A stretch of 64,000 nucleotides of DNA. Origin: Flavobacterium sp. 5. GTDB lineage: Bacteria; Bacteroidota; Bacteroidia; Flavobacteriales; Flavobacteriaceae. Shown one piece after another: positions 37,924-45,802 of this stretch. The notes beneath the pieces are model-generated. The model did not search any database. It had not been told where the DNA came from and saw only the letters and a list, made by a program, of their open reading frames with translations. Both the position numbers and the translations under genes were made by a program. The DNA lies in contig NZ_PHUE01000001.1 of the NCBI RefSeq assembly GCF_002813295.1, positions 3,720,001-3,784,000 of the forward strand. The letters run 5' to 3'. Numbering within the stretch: position 1 is the stretch's first letter; each line of letters begins with the position of its first letter.

Positions 37924-40230
37924 ATGAAAAAAAATCTTATATTTCTTCTATTATTTTGTTATTCCATCGGAAATGCACAATCCACTTTCGATAACAATTC
38001 TATAATTCCTGCTCCTAATTCGTATAAAATTACAGGCGATAGCATTCGTTTAAACGGACAGATAAAAGTTGTTTTTGATAATAATAAATTTAGTACAAAA
38101 GAACTAAAAACAGCGCAAATTTTTGAAAATGCGGTTAATGTAAATTTGCCATCAAAAAAAGCTTCAACCGAAGTTACATTTATAACCAAGAATCCATCTT
38201 CAACATCAAATAAAGAGGCTTACAAAATAATTATTACTTCAAAAAGAATAGTAGTTACAGGTTCAGAAGAAGGATTGTTTTATGCTGTTCAGAGTTTGAT
38301 GCAGTTACTTCCGAATAAACCATCAGACAAAAAAGAAATAAAATTGCCATGTGTAATTATTCAAGATGAGCCAAGATACGTTTACCGCGGATTACATTTA
38401 GATGTTTGCAGACACTTTTTTTCTGTTGATGTTATAAAAGATTTTATCAGTCAGATGGCGTATTATAAATTGAATAATTTCCATTGGCATTTAACGGATG
38501 ATCAAGGTTGGAGAATTGAAATAAAGAAATATCCAAAACTAACTGAAATTGGATCAAAAAGAGCGCAGACTCTGGTTGGAAATAAGTTTGAAAGATCTCC
38601 ACAATTCTTTGACGGAAATCCGTATGGAGGTTTTTACACGCAAGAAGAAATTAAGGAAGTCGTTAAGTTTGCCGAAGAACGTTATGTAAATATAATTCCT
38701 GAAATCGAAATGCCAGGTCATGCAACCGCAGCAGTTACTGCTTATCCTTATTTATCCTGTTTTCCAGAACGAACTTATAAAGTGGTGGAAAACTGGGGTG
38801 TTTTTGAAGATATTTTTTGTGCAGGAAAAGAAGAAACATTTACTTTTTTAGAAGATGTACTAACTGAAGTGATTGCTTTATTTCCTAGTAAATATATTCA
38901 TATTGGTGGAGACGAATGTCCAAAGGCAAGATGGAAAATATGTCCTAACTGCCAGAAAAAAATCAAAGATTTAGGTTTGAAAAATGAGCATGAATTACAA
39001 AGTTACCTAACCACGCGAATAGAAAAATTTCTTAATGCAAACGGCAGACAAATTTTAGGTTGGGATGAAATGCTCGAAGGCGGATTAACTCCAAACGCTG
39101 CTGTAATGTCTTGGCGTGGTGAAGCTGGAGGGATTAGTGCTGCGAAACAGAAACATTTTGTAATCATGAATCCTGAACAAGTTTTATATCTTGATTACAA
39201 CCAAGGATATTCACCACAAGAACCATTAACTATTGGAAGATTAACTACCGTTAAAAAAATATACAATTACAATCCGACTCCTATAGATAGCCTAACAATT
39301 GAAGAACAAAAATACATTTTAGGAGTACAATCAAATCTTTGGTCAGAATATCTAACAAGTCCCGCCAAATTAAATTACATGCTTTATCCAAGACTATTTG
39401 CCTTAGCAGAAATCGCTTGGACAGAGCCTCAAAACAAAAATTATGATCATTTTATTTTAAATCAAATACCATATCATTTAGAAAAATTAGAATCACAAAA
39501 AAGATTGTATAAAGTTCCAATCCCTTTTGGATCAAATGAAATAGCTCTAATTGGTTCAGAATATGTTTTAGACTTAAAACCAACGATTAACAATGGTCAA
39601 ATATTTTATACGATTGATGGTTACAATCCAGATGAAACTGCCGAACTTTACAGTAAACCAGTATCTATTACTATTCCAAAAGGAGAATATCGAATTATAA
39701 AAACTATTCAGATGAGTCCGAGTGGCAAAAAAAGTTCTATCAGTAAAATAGTAGTTAGAAATCCAGATTTAAAATCGGCTTTAGCAATAAAACTAACTAA
39801 AAAAGGTTTAAAATATGAATATTATACTGGAGCATTTTTTCAGCAAGTACAAGATCTAGAATTGGCCAAACCAATTAATTCAGGCATTTTTGAAGGAACC
39901 GTAAGTAGTGAAAAATGGAAGTCAAAAACAGAGCGTTATATCGGCTTGAAATTTGACGGATACATCTATATCTCAGAAACTGCAAATTATACTATTTCTA
40001 CACTTTCAGATGATGGGTCGAAGTTATTTATAGATAATGAATTAGTGGTTAACAACGACGGAATTCATTGGCTTAATGAGGCTTATGGAGCTGTAAAACT
40101 CGAAAAAGGTTTTCATAAATTCAATATCAGCTATATTGATCAGATTGGCGGAACTACTTTAAGTTGTTTTATACAGCAAGAAGGAAAAGAAAAGGAGGAA
40201 ATAAATGCTTTACAATTGTATTACGAATAA
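37924..40230 (+). CDS. GH20 beta-N-acetylhexosaminidase
   Basis: This 768-residue exported protein has a signal peptide ending at GNAQ. The order is an N-terminal GH20b alpha/beta domain, the barrel (from about residue 150, YRGLHLDVCRHFF), a chitobiase-type C-terminal domain (IFYTIDGYNPDETAELYSKP), and a PA14-like beta domain at the end (ISTLSDDGSKLFIDNELV). The catalytic Asp-Glu pair is in HIGGDECPKARW. It removes terminal GlcNAc or GalNAc from glycans in the periplasm. The PA14-like domain may bind sugar. Its promoter shares elements with susC. Confidence 0.88.
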   Translation: MKKNLIFLLLFCYSIGNAQSTFDNNSIIPAPNSYKITGDSIRLNGQIKVVFDNNKFSTKELKTAQIFENAVNVNLPSKKASTEVTFITKNPSSTSNKEAYKIIITSKRIVVTGSEEGLFYAVQSLMQLLPNKPSDKKEIKLPCVIIQDEPRYVYRGLHLDVCRHFFSVDVIKDFISQMAYYKLNNFHWHLTDDQGWRIEIKKYPKLTEIGSKRAQTLVGNKFERSPQFFDGNPYGGFYTQEEIKEVVKFAEERYVNIIPEIEMPGHATAAVTAYPYLSCFPERTYKVVENWGVFEDIFCAGKEETFTFLEDVLTEVIALFPSKYIHIGGDECPKARWKICPNCQKKIKDLGLKNEHELQSYLTTRIEKFLNANGRQILGWDEMLEGGLTPNAAVMSWRGEAGGISAAKQKHFVIMNPEQVLYLDYNQGYSPQEPLTIGRLTTVKKIYNYNPTPIDSLTIEEQKYILGVQSNLWSEYLTSPAKLNYMLYPRLFALAEIAWTEPQNKNYDHFILNQIPYHLEKLESQKRLYKVPIPFGSNEIALIGSEYVLDLKPTINNGQIFYTIDGYNPDETAELYSKPVSITIPKGEYRIIKTIQMSPSGKKSSISKIVVRNPDLKSALAIKLTKKGLKYEYYTGAFFQQVQDLELAKPINSGIFEGTVSSEKWKSKTERYIGLKFDGYIYISETANYTISTLSDDGSKLFIDNELVVNNDGIHWLNEAYGAVKLEKGFHKFNISYIDQIGGTTLSCFIQQEGKEKEEINALQLYYE

Positions 40231-40240
40231 GTGAGTTTAC

Positions 40241-40278
40241 GCAACTAAAAAGTAAAGATAAAGTTAAGTTGCATTTTT
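40241..40278 (+). terminator. Possible terminator after GH20
   Basis: GCAACT (40241-40246) pairs with AGTTGC (40267-40272), followed by ATTTTT. The stem is short, so read-through into the NagB-like gene is possible. Confidence 0.45.
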
Positions 40279-40343
40279 GTTGTATGTTAATTGGTTGTTT
40301 TGTTTCATAAAAATATAAGTAGTAAAAAATAAAAAAATAAATC

Positions 40344-42272
40344 ATGTTAAAAAGTAAAATCGATAAAGCGACAGGATTCGAAAAAAGATTCGAAAACATC
40401 AATACGGTTGTTTTTGAAAACTCTAATAGTGCTTCAAAAGCAGTTGCTCAGGAAATTTCAGCTTTAATTCAATCGAAACAAAAAGAAAATCAACCTTGTG
40501 TTTTAGGGCTTGCAACGGGTTCTTCTCCTAAAGGCTTATATGCTGAACTGGTGCGTCTTCACAAAGAAGAAGGTTTGAGTTTTAAGAATGTAATAAGTTT
40601 TAATTTGGATGAATACTATCCAATGGAACCTAATTCGATCAACAGTTATGTTCGTTTTATGAAAGAATTGTTGTTTGATCATGTTGATATTTTACCTGAA
40701 AATGCTCACGTTCCCGATGGTTTTTTAACTAAAGAACAAATTGCAGATTATTGTCATGATTATGAAGCAAAGATTGAAGCTTTGGGTGGTATCGATTTGC
40801 AAATTCTTGGAATTGGAGGAAACGGACATATTGGTTTTAATGAATCAGGTTCCCTTCAAAATTCTAAAACACGTTTAGTAGCTTTAGATCATATTACAAG
40901 AGTTGCGGCAAGCAAAGATTTTTCTGGATTAAGTAATACTCCGAGAACAGCAATTACGCTTGGAGTAAAGAAAATCATGGAAGCCAAACAAGTTATTTTG
41001 ATGGCTTGGGGAGAAGGAAAAGCAAATGTCATTAAAAAGTCTGTTGAAGATGAAGTAACGAATCAAATTCCTGCTTCCTTTTTACAAGAGCACAATAATG
41101 CAGTTTTTGTTTTAGACAAAGAAGCATCTTCTAAATTGTCGAGAATCAATAGACCTTGGTTGGTAGAAAAAGTAATTTGGACGGATAAACTAACTCGTAA
41201 AGCAGTTTTAGGATTGGCACTAGATCTTAAAAAGCCAATTTTAATGCTTACTGATGCTGATTATATTGAGAACGGAATGAGCGATTTATTAGCTGATTCG
41301 GGTCCTGCTTACGATATTAATATTAAAATTTTCAATAAATTACAAAATACGATCACAGGTTGGCCAGGAGGTAAACCAAATGCAGACGATTCTAACCGTC
41401 CTGAAAGAGCAGAACCAGCAAGAAAACGTGTACTACTTTTCAGTCCGCATCCAGATGATGATATCATTAGTATGGGAGGAACTTTTATGCGTTTGCAAGA
41501 GCAAGGACATGAAGTGCACGTAGCGTATCAGACTTCTGGAAATATCGCTGTCGCAGATGATGAAGCGTTGCGTTTTGCAAGATTTGTAATTGATTACAAT
41601 GAAAAATTCGAAATCAAAAGCCCTGAAGCAGATGCTATTTACCAAAAATCAATCTCTTTTTTAAGTAATAAAAAGAATAGTGAAATTGATATTCCAGAAG
41701 TACGTTATATAAAAGGATTAATCCGAAGAGGTGAGGCGAGAGCAACAAGTCATTTTGTTGGTTTGCCAGATGAGCAAATCCATTTTATGGATCTTCCATT
41801 TTATGAAACAGGTACAATTGAGAAAAAACCAATTGGGAAAGAAGATATTCAATTGACCATGGACCTGATTGAGAAAATTAAGCCACATCAAATATATGCG
41901 GCAGGAGATTTGGCAGATCCACACGGAACACATAAAGTTTGTTTGGATGCAATTTTTGAGGCTGTAAAAGAATTAAAACCAAAATCATTTATGGATGATT
42001 GTTGGCTTTGGTTGTACCGTGGAGCTTGGCAAGAATGGGGAATTGACGAGGTTGAAATGGCCGTACCAATGAGTCCTGATCAGGTTTTAGCAAAACGCCA
42101 TGGAATTTTCAAGCATCAATCACAAAAAGACGGAGTTGTTTTTCAAGGAACAGATGCTAGAGAGTTTTGGCAAAGAGCTGAAGATAGGAATGCAGAAACT
42201 GCTGCTTTATATCAACAATTAGGATTAGCAACTTATGCAGCTATGGAGGCTTTTGTTAGATGGCATTACTAA
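40344..42272 (+). CDS. nagB: Glucosamine-6-phosphate deaminase fused to a PIG-L/LmbE deacetylase domain
   Basis: This 642-residue cytoplasmic fusion has two domains. Residues 1 to about 270 are a NagB deaminase (LGLATGSSPKGLYAELVRL, ISFNLDEYYPM, with LGIGGNGHIGFNE). Residues from about 360 are a PIG-L deacetylase with the zinc motif FSPHPDDDI and a late HGTHK. NagB turns GlcN-6-P into fructose-6-P plus ammonia. PIG-L proteins remove N-acetyl groups from amino sugars. The fusion is common in Bacteroidota, where it can be read as a combined route from N-acetyl amino sugar to fructose-6-P. The deacetylase half might also act on N-acetylglucosaminate, which is inference. Confidence 0.85.
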   Translation: MLKSKIDKATGFEKRFENINTVVFENSNSASKAVAQEISALIQSKQKENQPCVLGLATGSSPKGLYAELVRLHKEEGLSFKNVISFNLDEYYPMEPNSINSYVRFMKELLFDHVDILPENAHVPDGFLTKEQIADYCHDYEAKIEALGGIDLQILGIGGNGHIGFNESGSLQNSKTRLVALDHITRVAASKDFSGLSNTPRTAITLGVKKIMEAKQVILMAWGEGKANVIKKSVEDEVTNQIPASFLQEHNNAVFVLDKEASSKLSRINRPWLVEKVIWTDKLTRKAVLGLALDLKKPILMLTDADYIENGMSDLLADSGPAYDINIKIFNKLQNTITGWPGGKPNADDSNRPERAEPARKRVLLFSPHPDDDIISMGGTFMRLQEQGHEVHVAYQTSGNIAVADDEALRFARFVIDYNEKFEIKSPEADAIYQKSISFLSNKKNSEIDIPEVRYIKGLIRRGEARATSHFVGLPDEQIHFMDLPFYETGTIEKKPIGKEDIQLTMDLIEKIKPHQIYAAGDLADPHGTHKVCLDAIFEAVKELKPKSFMDDCWLWLYRGAWQEWGIDEVEMAVPMSPDQVLAKRHGIFKHQSQKDGVVFQGTDAREFWQRAEDRNAETAALYQQLGLATYAAMEAFVRWHY

Positions 42273-42380
42273 TTAAGGAGTAAAAAAATCATAAGAAACA
42301 TACAAGGAAAAATGTATGTTGCGTAAAAATATTTTTTTTAATTAATTGAAAATCAACTTAATATAATTGGTTTTCAATAA

Positions 42381-42417
42381 AAAAAGCGTATAAATCATAT
42401 GATTTATACGCTTTTTT
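42381..42417. terminator. Strong bidirectional terminator
   Basis: AAAAAGCGTATAAATC (42381-42396) pairs perfectly with GATTTATACGCTTTTT (42401-42416). It closes the amino-sugar locus and marks the edge of the accessory region. Confidence 0.85.
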
Positions 42418-42668
42418 GTGGAATTTCGCCGGGTATAGAACTATTCTAAAAACCCCATATTTTAATAGGCTTAAAAAAGGTTAAACCCTTGGGTAACCGA
42501 TTTTACCACCTTAAAAAACTGTCCAAATTATCACAAATCGTATGTGTAAATTTACGAATTAAATGCTAGATACAAAAAATATGAGTTCATTTTTTGAACT
42601 AGTTATCCAGCATTTATTAAATTTTTTAAGAGAGAATTTGTTTTTGAAATTTCAAGTTTTAACTGTTT
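42418..42668. other. Gene-free junction between core and accessory DNA
   Basis: I see no complete gene here. A short plus-strand frame reading NFAGYRTILKTPYFNRLKKG could be a remnant of a protein C-terminus, but I do not recognise it. No integrase or tRNA is visible. Confidence 0.4.
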
Positions 42669-42872
42669 TCAATCCACAATGAGGGGGAGGACTTGATCAA
42701 TTTCTAAACTAGTGTATTGGCAGAACTCAGAGATGGATAGGAGTTCGTTTTCTTGTTTGTAAAGAGCCTCTCTAATCTTGTGATGTAATCGGATGCTTTG
42801 TCGGTAGCTTTTGCCTGTGATGCGTTGTATATCTTTTGGATAGATACACAACCTCTTCGTTATGTTTTTCAT
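42669..42872 (-). CDS. Small HTH-like protein of unknown function
   Basis: This 67-residue protein (KDIQRITGKSYRQSIRLHHK and SISEFCQYTSLEIDQVLPLI are its two helical parts) resembles small DNA-binding proteins annotated as hypothetical in Flavobacteriia, often in accessory regions. It lies 78 bp downstream of the HipT gene on the same strand, so it may be part of the same transcript. I cannot assign a function. Confidence 0.5.
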   Translation of the reverse strand: MKNITKRLCIYPKDIQRITGKSYRQSIRLHHKIREALYKQENELLSISEFCQYTSLEIDQVLPLIVD

Positions 42873-42950
42873 ACACTCTAGGTTTGTGTATAGCTATTTC
42901 AGGACAAGACATGACTTATCGTGTCTAAATTTATGAAAAAAATCAATCGG

Positions 42951-43907
42951 TTAGTTTCGACCAAACAAGATGTGATATCTTTCGTCTAATAGAGTTTTGT
43001 ATTTTTCTTTATAAGCTGCAGAAAGAAAAGAGTTTTCAATCCATTGGTGCGCTGTAGTTTTTTTGTTTTGAAAACGTTTGGCTATTCCTTTGATTTGTTT
43101 GTCATTTAGATCCAAGGTTTTGCCTAGTCTTTCGAAATGTTCCCATTTGAGTTTTTTCTTTTTTCCTTCAATGGTTAATGCGAGTTCTTCGGTGTCCTCT
43201 GGGTTTACGATGGCTACATTTAGCAGATCATAAGCTGGTGCTAAGATCCATTTTTCATTGCTGTGGATCATTGAAAAGTTTTTGAGGTGCATGTCGTTAT
43301 TTCCTGTGAGAAAACTGAAAATAGCTAGTTCTAAAAAATACACTTTATCCAATAAGGTATTGTCGGAATACTCGTTGAGTGCTTTTCCAATTTTTTCCAT
43401 TGAGCTTTTGTATTTATCAAAGGCTTCAGTGATTTGGAACATATCTAGCATATGAATCTTTTCGCCTGTAATAGTCCTGTCGATTCGTTTGGTGATATAG
43501 GATAGCTCACCTGATTGCAAACGAATAAGACTTGATTGGACGGTATTGATTCCAAATGCTTCAGCAATGCGCATAGTTAGGTGTTCATTTTCGGGCATTT
43601 CTGCGAATTGCTCAGAAGGTGGTTTGAAAATATAATTACCTCCCAAGGCACCAACAACAGTCAAACGTCCTTTGTTTTCTTCTTTGAGGGTATCTTGTAC
43701 TAACGATAATGATAATTTGGGTTGTACTCCTGGAATAGCCACACTTCTTTCGACTACATTTTTGGCCAAGGATGCCATTTGTTCTAAAGTATGTTGGAAA
43801 GCAGGTTGTTGTTTGGTTCCGAAAAATTCGAGACTGCAGGTTTCGTGAAAATCATCTTGAGTATTTTCATCGAGTTCTTTATAACAGTATAGGCATTTTT
43901 TACTCAT
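42951..43907 (-). CDS. hipT: HipT-like kinase toxin (short HipA family, HipBST system)
   Basis: This 318-residue HipA-type Ser/Thr kinase lacks the N-terminal subdomain of classical HipA. It starts with a small Cys motif (CLYCYKEL), then the Gly-rich loop GVQPKLSLSL, then YIFKPPSEQ with the ATP-site Lys. The catalytic loop reads NNDMHLKNF and the metal-binding Asp is in APAYDLL. In HipBST systems the kinase phosphorylates tryptophanyl-tRNA synthetase and the missing subdomain is a separate protein, HipS. That gene is found just upstream here, overlapping by 8 bp. All key motifs are present, so the toxin looks intact. Confidence 0.85.
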   Translation of the reverse strand: MSKKCLYCYKELDENTQDDFHETCSLEFFGTKQQPAFQHTLEQMASLAKNVVERSVAIPGVQPKLSLSLVQDTLKEENKGRLTVVGALGGNYIFKPPSEQFAEMPENEHLTMRIAEAFGINTVQSSLIRLQSGELSYITKRIDRTITGEKIHMLDMFQITEAFDKYKSSMEKIGKALNEYSDNTLLDKVYFLELAIFSFLTGNNDMHLKNFSMIHSNEKWILAPAYDLLNVAIVNPEDTEELALTIEGKKKKLKWEHFERLGKTLDLNDKQIKGIAKRFQNKKTTAHQWIENSFLSAAYKEKYKTLLDERYHILFGRN

Positions 43908-44238
43908 TTTCTTCTTCCTTTACAATTGGTAGTACACTTACAGCTCCGATGCAATTTTTGCAACAGGCTAACAACAATCCCATACGGTCGTTGGGGTTGA
44001 TTTTCCAACTTTTAGAAGCGATATCCAATAACCAACCTTCTGGAATTAATCCCTCAAAAAAAGGAAATAACCGTTTATCGGTGTATCTTTTTGTCTGTAC
44101 CGGCATCGTTACTGAAATCGGTTCTTTGGGATGCTGGGTTACATATTCAGGAGTGTATTCAAAATGGTATTCGCCCTCGTCAGTTTCGGTCAGTATTCCT
44201 GCGATATCTTCTTTGTAATAAATGGCTGCTTGTCTCAT
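43900..44238 (-). CDS. hipS: HipS-like small protein (HipA N-terminal subdomain)
   Basis: This 112-residue protein matches the N-terminal subdomain of HipA (AAIYYKEDIAGILTETDEGE, then LFPFFEGLIPEGWLLDIAS). In the HipBST type this subdomain is encoded alone and acts as the antitoxin. It overlaps hipB by 4 bp (ATGA) and hipT by 8 bp, which ensures coupled translation in the order hipB-hipS-hipT. Confidence 0.82.
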   Translation of the reverse strand: MRQAAIYYKEDIAGILTETDEGEYHFEYTPEYVTQHPKEPISVTMPVQTKRYTDKRLFPFFEGLIPEGWLLDIASKSWKINPNDRMGLLLACCKNCIGAVSVLPIVKEEENE

Positions 44239-44462
44239 ATATTATCCGAATTAGTCTTGAATAATTCTCTGGCATTTACTGGAGCCAAGGTATGTCCAAA
44301 CATTTTGAGAACCTGATTCACTTTTTCAAGATTCAGATTTTCTTTACCTTGTTCTATTTTTCGAATTACGGTAAGCGCTACTCCTGCACGTTCGGCAAAG
44401 GCTTCCTGTGTCAGTTTCACTTCATTTCTTTTTTCTTTTACAAAGTCGGCTAGTGTTGTCAT
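44235..44462 (-). CDS. hipB: HipB-like XRE-family repressor
   Basis: A longer frame reaches 44519, but that part covers the promoter and an operator. The ATG at 44462 gives 75 residues beginning MTTLADFVKEKRNE. The HTH runs LTQEAFAERAGVALTVIRKI, as in the XRE/HipB family. It is the first gene of the operon. It probably represses it by binding the repeats at 44466-44562 and may form a larger complex with HipS and HipT. Confidence 0.85.
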   Translation of the reverse strand: MTTLADFVKEKRNEVKLTQEAFAERAGVALTVIRKIEQGKENLNLEKVNQVLKMFGHTLAPVNARELFKTNSDNI

Positions 44463-44465
44463 GAT

Positions 44466-44562
44466 TATATGCTTTTGCAACGATTTTAAACAAATGTAGT
44501 GAATTATATGTAAAAGCATATAATTTTGACTTATTTTATGGTTCTATATGTAAAAGCATATA
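44466..44562 (-). promoter_or_regulatory. hipBST promoter with three operator repeats
   Basis: TATATGTAAAAGCATATA occurs at 44505-44522 and again, identical, at 44545-44562, 40 bp apart. A third copy in reverse orientation, TATATGCTTTTGCA at 44466-44479, differs by one base in its overlap. The minus-strand -7 box TACATTTG lies at 44498-44491 between operators 1 and 3. This layout fits cooperative repression by HipB dimers. Confidence 0.85.
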
Positions 44563-44591
44563 GTTTGATATTGTTTTCTTTGCATTTCACT

Positions 44592-44945
44592 TTATAAAAA
44601 GACACTAATCCAATGCAACTCGCCGCGGCTGTGGAGTAAACCCGAACCGATCGAGAAAGAGCAACCACCATAATACAGGAGGGCTTTAACTATAATACGG
44701 CTGGAATGCAGAGAAGTGGAGGAACGAAGCGCAACGAAATGAAGCTGTATTATGGTTATGGTAGCCCGACCGAACGCAGGAAGAGACTGTGTGAAGATGA
44801 GGGAGAGGAAGCAGGGGGTAAGGCTGCTTGTTTTCAAGCTGCCTTACCCCCTGCTGACGAACGTACTGTGGAATGGAGGGAGGAACGACCGACTGGAACA
44901 GCCGAACGAAACTAAGGGAACGACCGGATAGAGACTGCTTGATTG
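44592..44945. other. GC-rich, purine-rich island with a 20-bp hairpin
   Basis: About 350 bp are clearly richer in G and C than the surroundings and largely purine on the plus strand. A hairpin with 20-base arms (44811-44830 and 44835-44854, loop TTTT, one mismatch) is at its centre. CCATAATACAG (44668-44678) is repeated in inverse at 44745-44755. A 69-codon frame inside has odd composition and no known domain. The stretch resembles non-coding parts of Bacteroidota conjugative elements and may be an oriT-like or RNA-coding remnant, which I cannot confirm. Confidence 0.55.
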
Positions 44946-45034
44946 CCCGTTATTTTATGAGCACTTACTTCTTTTTAATGCTGATTGTATAGATAGTACT
45001 ATGGGTACTATGTCAGGTAAATTGCGGAATAAAC

Positions 45035-45064
45035 TTGACATTTAAAATATAATAGTTATCTTTG
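45035..45064 (+). promoter_or_regulatory. abiE promoter
   Basis: TTG at 45035-45037 (-33) and TATCTTTG at 45057-45064 (-7) are 19 bp apart, the expected Bacteroidota spacing. The start codon is only 9 bp after the -7 box, so the leader is very short. Confidence 0.75.
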
Positions 45065-45073
45065 TTGCTTATT

Positions 45074-45802
45074 ATGAAAGTAACAGACAAAATAGTAGCT
45101 AAAATAAATCGAATAGATACAGGAGATGTATTCGGATATGATAGTCTTGGATTAACTTCGGATGAAATTATTGCTGGTTCTAAAGCCTTAAGTAGATTAG
45201 TTGATAAAGGAGTTATTAAAAGAGCTAGAAAAGGTTATTATTATAAGCCAAAAGTTTCTGTATTTGGGGAACAAAAACCGAGAGAAGATGTTTTACTCTC
45301 TCTTTATTTGTTTGATAAGAATAAACAAGTTGCTTATATAACCGGAACTAGATTGTATAATAGACTTGGTTTGACGACTCAAGTACCTACTTCTATTCGT
45401 ATTGCTTCCTTGGATAAACAAATTAAAGGTAAAGTGGGAAATGTAGTTATTAAACCTGCGAAGAGTTATGTAAAAGTTACTGCTGATACTATTAAATATT
45501 TAGAACTATTGGATGTTATTAAAGACTTGAATACCATACCTGACTTGCAAAAAAGTGATGGGCTTGTCTATTTGAAAAAAGTAATCTATAATTTTGACAC
45601 TACCGAAATAAAAAAGCTGGTTACTTATGGAGCTGCTTATCCTCCTAAAGTTAGGGCTTTACTTGGAGCACTTTTGGAAGCTTTGCGAATAGAACCTATT
45701 GTTTTTTCTGTTCTAAAAAAGTCAATAAATCCTTCTAGTAGCTATGAATATGGCATTAACTCAACGATGCTTACTACCGCTAACACTTGGAATATAGTAT
45801 AA
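45074..45802 (+). CDS. abiEi: AbiEi-type antitoxin (DUF6088-like)
   Basis: An in-frame TTG at 45062 falls in the -7 box, so the ATG at 45074 is used (242 residues). The N-terminal winged helix (SKALSRLVDKGVIKRARKGY) and the body (AYITGTRLYNRLGLTTQVPT) match the AbiEi/COG5340 antitoxins. These repress their own operon and neutralise the AbiEii nucleotidyltransferase without a stable complex. The stop overlaps the toxin start (TAATG). The frame is intact. Confidence 0.85.
   Translation: MKVTDKIVAKINRIDTGDVFGYDSLGLTSDEIIAGSKALSRLVDKGVIKRARKGYYYKPKVSVFGEQKPREDVLLSLYLFDKNKQVAYITGTRLYNRLGLTTQVPTSIRIASLDKQIKGKVGNVVIKPAKSYVKVTADTIKYLELLDVIKDLNTIPDLQKSDGLVYLKKVIYNFDTTEIKKLVTYGAAYPPKVRALLGALLEALRIEPIVFSVLKKSINPSSSYEYGINSTMLTTANTWNIV

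Noticed and set aside
42418-42668. Integrase remnant or tRNA attachment site at the accessory-region edge
   Set aside because: I could not find recombinase motifs, a tRNA cloverleaf or a matching direct repeat in the window.
44706-44915. 69-codon open frame in the GC-rich island
   Set aside because: Its composition follows the island's purine bias, it lacks any known domain, and it crosses the hairpin, so it is unlikely to be a gene.
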